A stretch of DNA of 64,000 nt, taken from assembly GCF_000331305.1 (NCBI RefSeq), contig NZ_KB217483.1:353534-417533 (forward strand), written 5' to 3'. The notes under the pieces were generated by a model. It searched no databases and was not told where the DNA came from. It saw only the letters and a program-made list of their open reading frames with translations. Origin of the DNA: Calothrix sp. PCC 7103 (GTDB taxonomy: Bacteria > Cyanobacteriota > Cyanobacteriia > Cyanobacteriales > Nostocaceae). Made by a program: the position numbers and the translations under genes. Below, piece after piece: positions 51,236 through 60,534 of the stretch; positions within the stretch are counted from its first letter, which is position 1; each line of letters begins with the position of its first letter.

Positions 51236-51646
51236 TTATACCTGTTCCGAATCTTCATCATTATCGTCTTCAAGTATAGTACCGAAAGGTAATGTATTAA
51301 AGCCTAAATTTTCTAGGGATATAATTGCATTTTCTACATCTGAGTTAGTGATTGTGTTTTGATTAACTAATGCTAAAAATAGCTTGTAAGCACCTTCATA
51401 CTGCTTACTAGTATAATTAATCCAACGATTTTGATGAGCAAGTGCATCATGTAATGCCATTACAACTTCTGTGTAGGGGTTATACATATACGCATCATGT
51501 AGAGAACGCATTTTTCGTAATAAGCTATCAGCAAAAACAGCCGCTACAGGTTCTTCTGCACACTTTGAAAGCTGTTCCAAATCTGGTAACATCGCCTTGG
51601 TTATTTCGGCGGCGCTTGCTTGTAAAGTTGTTTGTTCAATGCTCAT
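51236..51646 (-). CDS. Helical acidic protein, possible partner of the PIN-like protein
   Basis: A 136-aa acidic helical protein. SEAEITKAMLPDLEQLSKCAEEPVAAVFADSLLRKMRSLHDAYMYNPYTEVVMALHDALAHQNRWIN is helical, and the end is highly acidic (EDDNDEDSEQV). It is transcribed before the PIN-like gene with a 6-bp gap, an order common to antitoxin-toxin pairs, but no DNA-binding fold is visible. The family is not recognised. Confidence 0.5.
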   Translation of the reverse strand: MSIEQTTLQASAAEITKAMLPDLEQLSKCAEEPVAAVFADSLLRKMRSLHDAYMYNPYTEVVMALHDALAHQNRWINYTSKQYEGAYKLFLALVNQNTITNSDVENAIISLENLGFNTLPFGTILEDDNDEDSEQV

Positions 51647-51780
51647 ATACTTTTTTTGAATAAAGTGTGAGATATATAAAATTATGCGCTTTAGACTCAG
51701 ATACCTCTGTTGTAATCCCAGTTTACTACAAAGTCGCTCGGTGCCTCCTAATTACAGTGGGAATTTATACATGAAGTGTT

Positions 51781-52128
51781 TCAGTGTCCAATTGCTTGTC
51801 TACGAGAATAAATTTCTTCTAAAAGTAAATCTCGTAGCTCATTTGCAATATCATCAGGTGGATTTCCTGCAAGCGCGCGTCCAATCAACCTTTCTGCCTC
51901 TCGCAATTCTGAACATTCTACAGCAAGCACTGCGGCGCTGCGATGAAGAACTGACCGAGTTGGTTCAAGCTCGAACAAGTTTGCTACCAGGTCTGCGGCA
52001 GCTCGCTCTTGAGCAAAGGCAGCTTTAGTTAACTCAACCGCAGCAGTAGCATCACCTTTTTGGCGAGCTAAAAAAGCTTGGTCAACAAGTTCCATTGCTT
52101 CTTGATGAAGAATTTCTACGTCTTGCAT
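51781..52128 (-). CDS. Helical repeat-like protein, unknown
   Basis: A 115-aa protein, helical and Ala/Leu/Glu-rich, resembling TPR-like helices (LVDQAFLARQKGDATAAVELTKAAFAQERAAADLV; HRSAAVLAVECSELREAERLIGRALAG). Two such helix pairs look like a TPR-type repeat fold. It starts two bases after the stop of the 185-aa gene and probably shares its transcript. The role in the island is unknown. Confidence 0.5.
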   Translation of the reverse strand: MQDVEILHQEAMELVDQAFLARQKGDATAAVELTKAAFAQERAAADLVANLFELEPTRSVLHRSAAVLAVECSELREAERLIGRALAGNPPDDIANELRDLLLEEIYSRRQAIGH

Positions 52129-52130
52129 TT

Positions 52131-52688
52131 TTATTTTTCAATTATGCGGGTGCGTGGTGTACCAAATTCAACGACGCAGACGTAGCCAGGGGACAAAGTA
52201 TCCGAGGGGCTAATCTGTTCTAATTTTATTTTAACCCTAGATTCTAATACGCTTTGGGAACCTTTACGAATACCGGAAACTTCCAGGCGAGCCTTTCTTT
52301 GAAACAAAGTACTGGGGTCATGAATGGAACCTAACCAAAAATCAAACCCGAAACTTTTGCCTTTGATTGAGCGCTCAATAACAGTAAGTCCCGTTAGGTA
52401 AGGCATGAGGAGCGCGGCAATTCCATAAGCTCCATATTCAGTAGCAACTTCCTGGTCAGCGTTAAAGCGACGCACAGTATCATTAATAGGGTTCCATTGC
52501 AATTCTACCTGAGTTTCTTGTATGCCATCGATTTGAAGACTAACACGATAAGGATGATTTTGGTCGTCCAGACAAACTGCTGCTGCATCTCGGCAAGTAG
52601 CACCAAAAGTAAGTGACCACCCAGGTCGTTCTGGCTTGGATTGAGAAAGATCGTCAAGATACAAAAGCTTTGGTATATTATTTACCAT
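52131..52688 (-). CDS. Hypothetical protein, unknown
   Basis: A 185-aa protein with beta-rich segments (WSLTFGATCRDAAAVCLDDQNHPYRVSLQIDGIQETQVELQWNPIN; SFGFDFWLGSIHDPSTLFQRKARLEVSG) and a terminal basic strand. No export signal is seen. It begins the two-gene unit with the TPR-like gene, running divergently from the DUF1156 methylase (about 165 bp apart). The family is not recognised. Confidence 0.45.
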   Translation of the reverse strand: MVNNIPKLLYLDDLSQSKPERPGWSLTFGATCRDAAAVCLDDQNHPYRVSLQIDGIQETQVELQWNPINDTVRRFNADQEVATEYGAYGIAALLMPYLTGLTVIERSIKGKSFGFDFWLGSIHDPSTLFQRKARLEVSGIRKGSQSVLESRVKIKLEQISPSDTLSPGYVCVVEFGTPRTRIIEK

Positions 52689-52854
52689 TGATTATTTAAA
52701 TGATTAAATTTTTTATTATGTCAGTCTTTATGAAAATTTTAGCTGAAATTTGACTGAAATTACTGGTTAATTCCTAAAATAACCGCTAATTTTATCTTTA
52801 TCATTTTTATATCAAAAAACATAACGTTGGTAATACTTGCTATATTTAACCTAT

Positions 52855-55740
52855 ATGTCAAACTCCACCCCTAAACGTCCCGAACTGTTCATCGAAAAAA
52901 TGATGCCCGTGCAACTACTGAACGAGCAAGTATACTATGAGCATGGGGGAAACCCATTTAAAGGTTTACATCGTTGGTACTCACGCAAACCCCTATCGTT
53001 TAGCCGTGCGTCGGTTTTAGCTTCGTTATTACCATCTTCGGTAACGATGGCAGAGTTTGAGCATTTATTAGGGTTGGAACCAGGAAAGGAAGTAAAACTT
53101 TACAAAACACCACCAAGTTCAACGAGAATAAAGAAAGTACAAGATTATTGCGAGAAAGTTTGGGGAAAAAGGGCGCCGACAGTACTGGATGCCTTCGCAG
53201 GAGGCGGTTCAATACCATTTGAGGCTGCAAGGTATGGTTTAAACGTGCTGGCGTCAGATTTAAACCCAGTTGCAGTAGTAACGATGAAAGCTGCAATGGA
53301 ATATCCGCTTAAATTTGGACTCGACTTACAGCAAGATATTGATAAATGGGTAAAGTGGGTTGGGGATGAAGCAGAGAAAAGGTTAGCTGAGTTTTTCCCA
53401 TGTTTACCAGGGGAGAAAACACTGCATTATCTTTGGGCGCATACTGTTGTTTGTCCGAGTTGTGAGTCTGTTGTTCCTTTAAGTCCAAATTGGTGGCTGT
53501 ATAGACGTACTGAGAAACAAAATTTGCATAGATGGTGTGCTGTTAAACCAATTCCTAATCCAGAAAATAAATGTGTTGATTTCGAGTTGATTAAGGGTAG
53601 TAAAGGAAAAGGAACAACAATATTAACTAGCGACGGAGAATATGAACCGGATAAAAACACGACAATTAGTAGAGGTGTTGGTAAATGCCCAAATTGTAGT
53701 AGTGTAATTGAAGAAGAAACTATAAAAGCCTATGCTCGATCATCTGGTTTAGGACATATATTATATGCAGTAGCTTACCGTAAAGGAAGCGGTTCATTAG
53801 AATTTAGAATACCTACGGCAATAGATGATGAGGGAGTTAAGAAAGCAGAAAAATTTGTGATTAGTAAAATAAATTATTGGGAACTATCTGGTTTTTTGCC
53901 AATTCAGGAAATTCCTGAAAACACTCACAGAGGGCCGGACATGTACCTATACGGTATTTATAAATGGCATGAGATGTTTAATCAGCGTCAACTTCTAACT
54001 CTTATTACTTATGTAGAAATTATTAACGAAGCCAAGTTATTGATACAGAAGAGTTATGACTTAGAACAAGCGAATGCTATAACATTATATTTATCAATAA
54101 TATTAAATAGATGCGTAGATAAAAATTCTCGTTTATCGCACTTGGATGCTGTAACAGGTTCGGTCAAGCCGGCAATGGGACAACATTCGCTTAGTTTATT
54201 CTGGAATTACCCAGAAATAAGCCTGTGGGGGTTGCTATGGCTTTATGAATCTTCTAGAACAATTTCAGATTATTCTGAACTATGTCATTTAATTAATGCT
54301 AAGTCTATTTATTCTATCCCAGAAATTGAATTAAAAGATTTTAAATCGATCAATATCAATGCAGAGTCCGCCGATAGTTTAAGTCATATTGATGATAAGA
54401 CTGTAGATTCTATAGTTACTGACCCTCCATACTATGATTCTATCCGTTATGGTGAAATTTCAGATTTCTTTTATGTATGGCTTCGAGCAAATTTATTAAG
54501 TGTCTTTCCCGAATTATTTTTTAATGAACTTACTGATAAAGACAGAGAAGCGATAGCGAACCCTGGACGCTTCCGTAACATGGGAGTGTCTCCGGAAGAA
54601 CTTGCTAATCAAGATTATGAAGCAAAAATGGCAATGGCTTTTGCCGAGTACCACCGTGTGTTACGCGATGATGGTGTGATGACAGTACAATTTAATCACA
54701 AAGATTCCGGCGCCTGGGACGTTCTCGCAAAATCTCTCATTGATGCTGGTTTTGAAATTACTGCATCTTGGGCTGTTAGTACTGAAAACCCGCAAAACTT
54801 ACACCAAGCTCAAAAAAACGCAGTTTCTAGTACTGTACTTTTAGTATGTCGCAAACGCGCGCCTGATGCTGAACAAGCCTGGTGGGATGATGTGCGACGC
54901 GATGTTAGAAATATTGTATTTGAAAAGGCGCCAGAAATCGAAAAATCTTTAACTGGTGATAGTCGTCCTGCTGCTGATAGAGTAGCAGACCCCAGGCGCC
55001 GTATAAAACCCCCTGGTATTGATTTATGTTTAACTGCTTTTGGTAGCGCATTGAGCGTATTTACTAAATATAGTAGTGTTCTTGATAGTGCAGGTAATCA
55101 AGTTGAACCAAAAGCTGCATTTGAAGAAGTGCGTCAAGCTATAGTTGAGTATCGACTGCAAAATTTATTAGAAGGTAAAGACTTTAATGGTATCGACCCC
55201 TTAACCCAATGGTACATCCTTGCATGGGATACCTTTGAAGCACGTGAGTTTCCTTTTGACGAAGCGAGACAACTTGCTTTGGCTGTAGGTGGGTTTGATG
55301 TTTCCGACTTGGTTAAAAAACATAAACTACTTGACTCAGCTAGCGGTTACTGTAAATTACTTACTCCTGAACAAAGATTGAAAAAGCGCGTGTTCTCTGT
55401 AATTGATAATGAATTCTCCGCACGGTTTTTAGTCGATGGAATTCATACAATTATTGCCCTTTATTTAGAAGAAGGCAATATTGAGCCTGTGCGTAGGTTT
55501 ATGAAAAATACTGGGTTAGTAAGTAACGACTTATTTATGCGGACGTTTGAAGTTGCTTTAAAAGTTATACCGCGAATTGGTGATGAGAAAAAGCGTATAC
55601 CTGAAGAAAAAGCTTTACTAGATTTATGGTTAGCAATGGATGAAATTAAAGCCAAAGTTAGCTATAAGCAAACTGAGTTACCATTAAATTATGGACAGAT
55701 GAGTTTAGATTTATTTGGGAATGAAGAACCCCTCCCCTAA
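52855..55740 (+). CDS. DUF1156 adenine-type DNA methylase (Hma-like system)
   Basis: ATG 52855 (961 aa) follows two alternative upstream starts. VLDAFAGGGSIPFEA (about residue 110) is the SAM-binding motif I. TDPPYYDSIRYGE (about 521-533) is the DPPY catalytic motif of N6-adenine or N4-cytosine methylases. Two CPSC/CPNC zinc-ribbon-like sites at about 200 and 277 agree with the DUF1156 domain. The N-terminus contains YEHGGNPFKGLHRWYSRKP, a pattern typical of the family. It is followed by a VapBC pair and then the helicase gene, so the three-gene defence set is split by insertions. Confidence 0.85.
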   Translation: MSNSTPKRPELFIEKMMPVQLLNEQVYYEHGGNPFKGLHRWYSRKPLSFSRASVLASLLPSSVTMAEFEHLLGLEPGKEVKLYKTPPSSTRIKKVQDYCEKVWGKRAPTVLDAFAGGGSIPFEAARYGLNVLASDLNPVAVVTMKAAMEYPLKFGLDLQQDIDKWVKWVGDEAEKRLAEFFPCLPGEKTLHYLWAHTVVCPSCESVVPLSPNWWLYRRTEKQNLHRWCAVKPIPNPENKCVDFELIKGSKGKGTTILTSDGEYEPDKNTTISRGVGKCPNCSSVIEEETIKAYARSSGLGHILYAVAYRKGSGSLEFRIPTAIDDEGVKKAEKFVISKINYWELSGFLPIQEIPENTHRGPDMYLYGIYKWHEMFNQRQLLTLITYVEIINEAKLLIQKSYDLEQANAITLYLSIILNRCVDKNSRLSHLDAVTGSVKPAMGQHSLSLFWNYPEISLWGLLWLYESSRTISDYSELCHLINAKSIYSIPEIELKDFKSININAESADSLSHIDDKTVDSIVTDPPYYDSIRYGEISDFFYVWLRANLLSVFPELFFNELTDKDREAIANPGRFRNMGVSPEELANQDYEAKMAMAFAEYHRVLRDDGVMTVQFNHKDSGAWDVLAKSLIDAGFEITASWAVSTENPQNLHQAQKNAVSSTVLLVCRKRAPDAEQAWWDDVRRDVRNIVFEKAPEIEKSLTGDSRPAADRVADPRRRIKPPGIDLCLTAFGSALSVFTKYSSVLDSAGNQVEPKAAFEEVRQAIVEYRLQNLLEGKDFNGIDPLTQWYILAWDTFEAREFPFDEARQLALAVGGFDVSDLVKKHKLLDSASGYCKLLTPEQRLKKRVFSVIDNEFSARFLVDGIHTIIALYLEEGNIEPVRRFMKNTGLVSNDLFMRTFEVALKVIPRIGDEKKRIPEEKALLDLWLAMDEIKAKVSYKQTELPLNYGQMSLDLFGNEEPLP

Positions 55741-55763
55741 CCCCTCCCCGAAGCGTGGAGGGG
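55741..55763. repeat. Hairpin after the methylase gene
   Basis: CCCCTCC (55741-55747) and GGAGGGG (55757-55763) form a 7-bp stem with loop CCGAAGCGT. It starts right after the methylase stop codon. It resembles intergenic C-rich repeats of cyanobacteria and could partly terminate transcription. Confidence 0.5.
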
Positions 55764-55922
55764 AACAAAATACTCCTCCTTTCCACTTCTCTTAAGGTGG
55801 TTGGGGAGAAGTTCCAATCAATATTCAATACTCAATAGTTTCCATTTCCGCTTTTTAATACAATTGCTATAATTGAGTAGTTAACAATTCAAATGAATAT
55901 TTCGTTTAGGAGATAAATTTTT

Positions 55923-56210
55923 ATGAAGATTAAAGGAATTAAGCGTAGCCAATCTATAGAGATTTTAGGAGATATTAGTAATGTTCCAGATGGAACAGAA
56001 GTTATAGTAGAATTTGAAATATCTCCAAATCAACTCAATACAGCAAAGCATGATTTAACAGATGAAGAAAGATTAACAAAACTAAATCGACTATTTGGTG
56101 CATGGAAAGACCAACCTGACCTAAAAGAAATATTTGAAGAGATTGATGAGCAACGCCATGCTTATCGCGGCAGAGCAATAAACTTGATTGATAATCAGGA
56201 TAACAGCTAA
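55923..56210 (+). CDS. vapB: VapB-like antitoxin
   Basis: A 95-aa protein with an N-terminal MKIKGIKRSQSIEIL strand, as in AbrB/MazE-type antitoxins, then a helical C-terminus (DEERLTKLNRLFGAWKDQPDLKEIFEEIDEQRHAYRG) that binds the toxin. RBS AGGAG before ATG 55923 is strong. Its stop overlaps the VapC start by one base. It probably autoregulates from the promoter at about 55870-55900. Confidence 0.75.
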   Translation: MKIKGIKRSQSIEILGDISNVPDGTEVIVEFEISPNQLNTAKHDLTDEERLTKLNRLFGAWKDQPDLKEIFEEIDEQRHAYRGRAINLIDNQDNS

Positions 56211-56605
56211 TGTATCTACTAGATACTAATATTTGTATTGCGTTGCTTAACGAGAACCGTAAAGTGGTAGCTCGATTTAATTGTGTTTTTAGCCAGTGCT
56301 ACATTTCTACGATAGTACTGTCAGAACTTTATAAGGGAGTTTATGGCTCTAGACAGTTTGAGAAAAATTTAGACAGTCTACAGCAGTTCACAGAGCTAAT
56401 ATCTATTGAACCATTTGATTTGAATGCTGCTGTAGAATTTGGCAAAATTCAAAGCGAACTTAAACAAATAGGTAAACCAACAGGAGAAATTGATGCTTTA
56501 ATTGCTGCTGTTGCTCGTTCTCGCGACGATGTTATTGTTACCAATAATATTAAAGATTTTGAAAATATCCCTAATCTTGAATTAGAAAACTGGTTAGAAC
56601 CTTGA
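56210..56605 (+). CDS. vapC: VapC-type PIN toxin
   Basis: A 131-aa PIN-domain ribonuclease. YLLDTNICIALL holds the first Asp, ISTIVLSELYKGV the Glu, and GEIDALIAAVARSRDDVIVTNNIKDFENIP the final acidic cluster with the TNN strand. This is a classical VapC of the tRNA- or rRNA-cutting type. The gene overlaps the helicase start by four bases at the 3' end, so toxin expression is coupled to the Hma-like helicase. Confidence 0.85.
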   Translation: MYLLDTNICIALLNENRKVVARFNCVFSQCYISTIVLSELYKGVYGSRQFEKNLDSLQQFTELISIEPFDLNAAVEFGKIQSELKQIGKPTGEIDALIAAVARSRDDVIVTNNIKDFENIPNLELENWLEP

Positions 56606-59600
56606 AAACACTGCGTACACATCCCTGGAAAATTAGTTACACTAGCAACACTCATAACACAATAGCTGATTTTTATATTCCGGCCTTAGAATGCGCTGTC
56701 CAATACGACCGCAAAGCTGGATTTTTTAACAGCGCTATCCTTAGTAGAGTTGCGCGCGGTTTAGGCGCCATGCTTCAAGGAGGAGGTAAAATGCGGTTAA
56801 TCATGGGATGCCAATTTAGTTCTAATGATTTACAAGCTATTCAACAAGGTTACGCTTTACGGGATGCTTTATTAACTCGTCTCGACACTGAATTAAAACC
56901 TCCAGAAAACTTTGCTCAATTAAAGCACTTTGAAATTCTTTGCTGGCTAATTCAAAATAATTATCTTGATATTAAAATTGCTATTCCTTTAAAAGATAAC
57001 GGACTACCTGAAGAAAGTACAAAGCAACTAGACCCACAACATATTTTTCACGAAAAGGTGGGAATTTTTACAGATACTAATGGTGACCAGTTAGCTTTTA
57101 ATGGTTCTAATAACGAATCTATCGGTGGTTGGGAACTTAATGTCGAGTCTTTTCATGTATATTGTTCCTGGGAAGGTGGAAGGGAACTTGATAGAGTTCA
57201 AGAAGAAATTTCTCGATTTGAACAGCTTTGGTATGATTTGGCGCCAAATGTGTGTGTATTTGAAGTTCCGGAAGCGGTACAGAAAAAGCTGTTACGGTAT
57301 GCACCAACTTCTAAACCTAAATGGAATCCCCAAGTAGAATTTGATACTCGACCAATTGAAAAAAATGATAATATTAACAGGCAGGATGCCTGTTCCACAA
57401 GAGTTGAGGATGTATATTCTACAAAAGTTGAAGAGGAAAAAGTTTTATTTAAGCAATTAGCAAGCATTTATGAACACCCAGGTTGTTTAGATTTTTGTCT
57501 CAAATCAATACCAATTAAACCTTGGATACACCAAATTAAAATTCTGCGTCGCGTTGCGGAAAAATTTCCTCATAGTTTCCTTATTGCAGATGAAGTTGGT
57601 TTAGGTAAAACTATTGAAACTGGGCTAATTCTACGTTACCTAATTTTATCTAAAAAAGTTCAGCGTGTACTTATTCTGGCGCCTGCAAGTGTTCAACCGC
57701 AATGGCAAGAAGAACTACGAGAAAAATTTAACCTACATTTTTGGAGTTACACGCAGAACGAATTTAAACACCCACTAAATTTGACTCCTGTCTTTGAAAA
57801 TACAGTGGGGGAGAAGTCAAACCCCTGGAACACCCAAAACTTAATCCTCGCTTCCTCGCATTTAGTACGACGAACCGAGAGAATGCATCAACTGTTGGAA
57901 GCTCTACCTTGGGATTTAGTAGTATTAGACGAAGCACACCACGCACGTCGTAAAAGTCCTCAAGAACGGAAGGAAACACCCAATCGTTTACTAGAGTTAA
58001 TGCAGCAATTAAAGGAAAAAACAAAATCCCTGCTGCTACTGTCTGCAACTCCCATGCAAATAGATGCTATTGAGGTATTTGATTTATTGTATATTCTCGG
58101 TTTACAAGGACATTGGAGTTACGGTGATAATTTTTGTAATTATTTTACTTCATTACAAGCACAGTTAAAGCCAGAAACCCTTGATTTTTGGCAAGTTATG
58201 TCTAACGATTATTTTAAACGTGGGGGAATGCCTTGTTCTAGGTTAAAGCAGTATTTGCAACAAAAAGACCGTATTCTCGCTTATAAACTCCAAGATACTT
58301 GGGAAACAGGTCGAAAAATCAGTAACCACAAACAATTAATCGCTGATGATAATTTTATTAATTCCTCGCGCTCTTATCTAACTACAAATACTCCCCTCAA
58401 AGATTTGATGTTTCGTCACACGCGCGATACTTTGCGTCAATACTACCGTCGAGGGTTATTAGAACGCGACATTCCCACGCGCGTTGTTCAAGATAACGCT
58501 ATTACCTTAGAACCGCAACGAGAAGTCCCACTTTATTTAGCTGTTAGCGACTATGTACGACATTTTTACCGACTAGCACAATTTGACCAACGTTCCTGCT
58601 TGGGTTTTTTGATGACTTTGTACCGCAAGCGTTTAACAAGTTCATTCTACGCTATTAAATCATCGCTGCAACGGCGCCTAGATTTTCTGCTCACCCAACA
58701 AGGAAGCGTTTTGAGTAACGATGATTTAGCAGATTTAGATGATGCAGACGATGCGGTAATAACGGGAATGGAATCGTTCTTTGAACCCGTAGATCCTCAA
58801 GAAATACAATATCTTGAAGATTTGTTACAACAGTTTGACAATACAGGAGAGGATACTAAACTTTCCTCATTCATTAATATTCTACGCCGAGAATTAACTG
58901 AGCGTGAAAGTGTTATTGTCTTCACCCAATACACCGATACTATGGACTATTTGCGCTCATCCTTACGCTCGCTATATGGTAGTCAAGTTGCATGTTACTC
59001 AGGTCGTGGTGGCGAACTTTACACTGAGGGAGAATGGCGTTTAGTCCTTAAAGAAGAAATTAAAAAGCGCTTTCGCCAAGATGAAATCAAAATCCTTCTA
59101 TGTACCGAATCAGCATCCGAAGGTTTAAACTTACAAAACTGTGGTGTATTAATTAACTATGATATGCCGTGGAACCCGATGCGCGTTGAACAACGTATTG
59201 GACGTATCGACCGTATCGGGCAAAGATACTCCACAGTCAGAATTCACAATTTTTACTACGATGGCACAGTTGAAGCCAAAGTTTACCGAAAATTACGTGA
59301 CCGAATCAACGCTTTTGCTACAGTCGTCGGTAATCTCCAACCTATTTTAGCCCAAGTGCCTACCTTTATTGAACGCGCGGCTATGAGTGCAGACCCAGAA
59401 GAAGAAGATGTTTTAATGTCTGATTTTGAGTCGGTAATAGAGGCGCCGCTGGGGCGTTTATCGATAGAAGAAATGACTACAATGGATTTAGAGGCAGATA
59501 TTGCAGAAATTCAAAAACCAATTGCCCCATCACCTTTTCAACCAGAAAGCATAGAACAAATGTTCACTACCTCGGTAATTTTCAATAATCAAAGTATTCT

Positions 59601-59763
59601 CTTTACTCGTATTCAAGATAAAGATAAAGTTTGGCAACTTTTATATAAAGGAAATATCTACAACGTAACTTTTTACCCAAACGTTTTTGACGAAATGCCC
59701 TCCTTAAGATTAATGAGTTTTGGAGACCCCTTGTTTGAAGAACTGTTGCAAAAAGTAGGATGA
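56602..59763 (+). CDS. PLD-SNF2 helicase (Hma-like system)
   Basis: A 1053-aa protein with TTG 56602 as the start, overlapping the VapC stop by four bases. The N-terminal PLD-type nuclease part shows HEKVGIFTD (about residues 149-157) and NGSNNESIGG. The helicase part has DEVGLGKTIETG (about 330-341), LDEAHHARR (about 443), LLLSATPMQ, VFTQYTDTMDY, SEGLNLQNCGVLINYDMPWNP and RIGRIDRIGQ (motif VI). It is an SF2/Snf2-type translocase. An in-frame dispersed repeat adds residues near 258-280. PLD-helicases complete the Hma set. Confidence 0.85.
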   Translation: MKTLRTHPWKISYTSNTHNTIADFYIPALECAVQYDRKAGFFNSAILSRVARGLGAMLQGGGKMRLIMGCQFSSNDLQAIQQGYALRDALLTRLDTELKPPENFAQLKHFEILCWLIQNNYLDIKIAIPLKDNGLPEESTKQLDPQHIFHEKVGIFTDTNGDQLAFNGSNNESIGGWELNVESFHVYCSWEGGRELDRVQEEISRFEQLWYDLAPNVCVFEVPEAVQKKLLRYAPTSKPKWNPQVEFDTRPIEKNDNINRQDACSTRVEDVYSTKVEEEKVLFKQLASIYEHPGCLDFCLKSIPIKPWIHQIKILRRVAEKFPHSFLIADEVGLGKTIETGLILRYLILSKKVQRVLILAPASVQPQWQEELREKFNLHFWSYTQNEFKHPLNLTPVFENTVGEKSNPWNTQNLILASSHLVRRTERMHQLLEALPWDLVVLDEAHHARRKSPQERKETPNRLLELMQQLKEKTKSLLLLSATPMQIDAIEVFDLLYILGLQGHWSYGDNFCNYFTSLQAQLKPETLDFWQVMSNDYFKRGGMPCSRLKQYLQQKDRILAYKLQDTWETGRKISNHKQLIADDNFINSSRSYLTTNTPLKDLMFRHTRDTLRQYYRRGLLERDIPTRVVQDNAITLEPQREVPLYLAVSDYVRHFYRLAQFDQRSCLGFLMTLYRKRLTSSFYAIKSSLQRRLDFLLTQQGSVLSNDDLADLDDADDAVITGMESFFEPVDPQEIQYLEDLLQQFDNTGEDTKLSSFINILRRELTERESVIVFTQYTDTMDYLRSSLRSLYGSQVACYSGRGGELYTEGEWRLVLKEEIKKRFRQDEIKILLCTESASEGLNLQNCGVLINYDMPWNPMRVEQRIGRIDRIGQRYSTVRIHNFYYDGTVEAKVYRKLRDRINAFATVVGNLQPILAQVPTFIERAAMSADPEEEDVLMSDFESVIEAPLGRLSIEEMTTMDLEADIAEIQKPIAPSPFQPESIEQMFTTSVIFNNQSILFTRIQDKDKVWQLLYKGNIYNVTFYPNVFDEMPSLRLMSFGDPLFEELLQKVG
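57377..57393 (+). repeat. Dispersed repeat inserted in frame in the helicase gene
   Basis: ACAGGCA-GGA-TGCCTGT is a palindrome (7-bp arms) that reads NRQDACSTR in this frame. I recall this peptide as the product of a short dispersed repeat found in proteins of filamentous cyanobacteria. It lies in the linker between the PLD and helicase parts. Confidence 0.6.
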
Positions 59764-59863
59764 TTAATGATAGTGTGTCGATATAGTTTTGGTACCATTA
59801 TCAACGTAATCAATCAGATGCAATGGCAAGAAATTCAAGACAGAGCTAGCCATCATAAATAAA

Positions 59864-60112
59864 TCATTCTTGATTTAACATCTCTCTAACTTTACTAATA
59901 CTATGACGTTTCGTCTCTTTTGAACGAAAAGCAAGAAATTCCATCAATTCTTTATTTTGAGCAGTTAAAGCAACTTCATGTGCAAAATCATCGACCTCTG
60001 ATATCACAAATTCTCGTCCTTCAGGTGTTCTAATAAGAATTGTTTCATCCCCCGCTAGTGATAATACTTCTGTTAAGTTAGCATTTGTTGTTGAAAGGTC
60101 AATTGTTCTCAT
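59864..60112 (-). CDS. Antitoxin of a RelE-type pair
   Basis: An 82-aa protein. MRTIDLSTTNANLTEVLSLAGDETILIRTPEGREFVISEVDDFAHEV looks like a Phd/YefM-type N-terminus, with a helical tail. ATG 60112 overlaps the toxin stop by four bases. The gene is downstream of its toxin (reverse order), as in HigBA-like modules. It presumably binds the operator and neutralises the toxin. Confidence 0.75.
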   Translation of the reverse strand: MRTIDLSTTNANLTEVLSLAGDETILIRTPEGREFVISEVDDFAHEVALTAQNKELMEFLAFRSKETKRHSISKVREMLNQE

Positions 60113-60363
60113 AACTTCGACTCCTTACCACGAATAAATAACTGGTTATGTTCTTTGGCGCCAACTGCTTTGATTATAACTAAATTTTCCTCCACATTTA
60201 CATCATAAAACACGCGGTACTTATCAATCCGTAGTTCCCAAGCAGAAATATCATTGGGACGAAGTGGTTTTCTGTTTTTAGTAACATTCAGCGGTTCCTG
60301 CGCTATTTGCTCCTCTATGCTATCCAAAATTAAATTTTGTTCAGTCTTTTTAAAATAGCGCAA
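60109..60363 (-). CDS. RelE/ParE-type toxin
   Basis: An 84-aa protein: MRYFKKTEQNLILDSIEEQIAQEPLNVTKNRKPLRPNDISAWELRIDKYRVFYDVNVEENLVIIKAVGAKEHNQLFI. The RIDKYRVFYDV strand with basic residues is typical of RelE/ParE-family toxins. It overlaps the antitoxin start by four bases. The operon lies right after the helicase gene, on the other strand. Confidence 0.82.
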   Translation of the reverse strand: MRYFKKTEQNLILDSIEEQIAQEPLNVTKNRKPLRPNDISAWELRIDKYRVFYDVNVEENLVIIKAVGAKEHNQLFIRGKESKL

Positions 60364-60534
60364 ATCCTAAGAGCGCGCTCTCAGTAAAGTCAAGCTCGAA
60401 CATTATTTTTATCCAATGCAAGCAGTCTAAATTTTCCTCTAACTAACTGCAAGTAAATCATTATACCTGCGCCGCCATCTTCAACAATTTGTCTATGAAC
60501 TTGATAGTTTCCTCTTCCTTATAAACAACATGAT

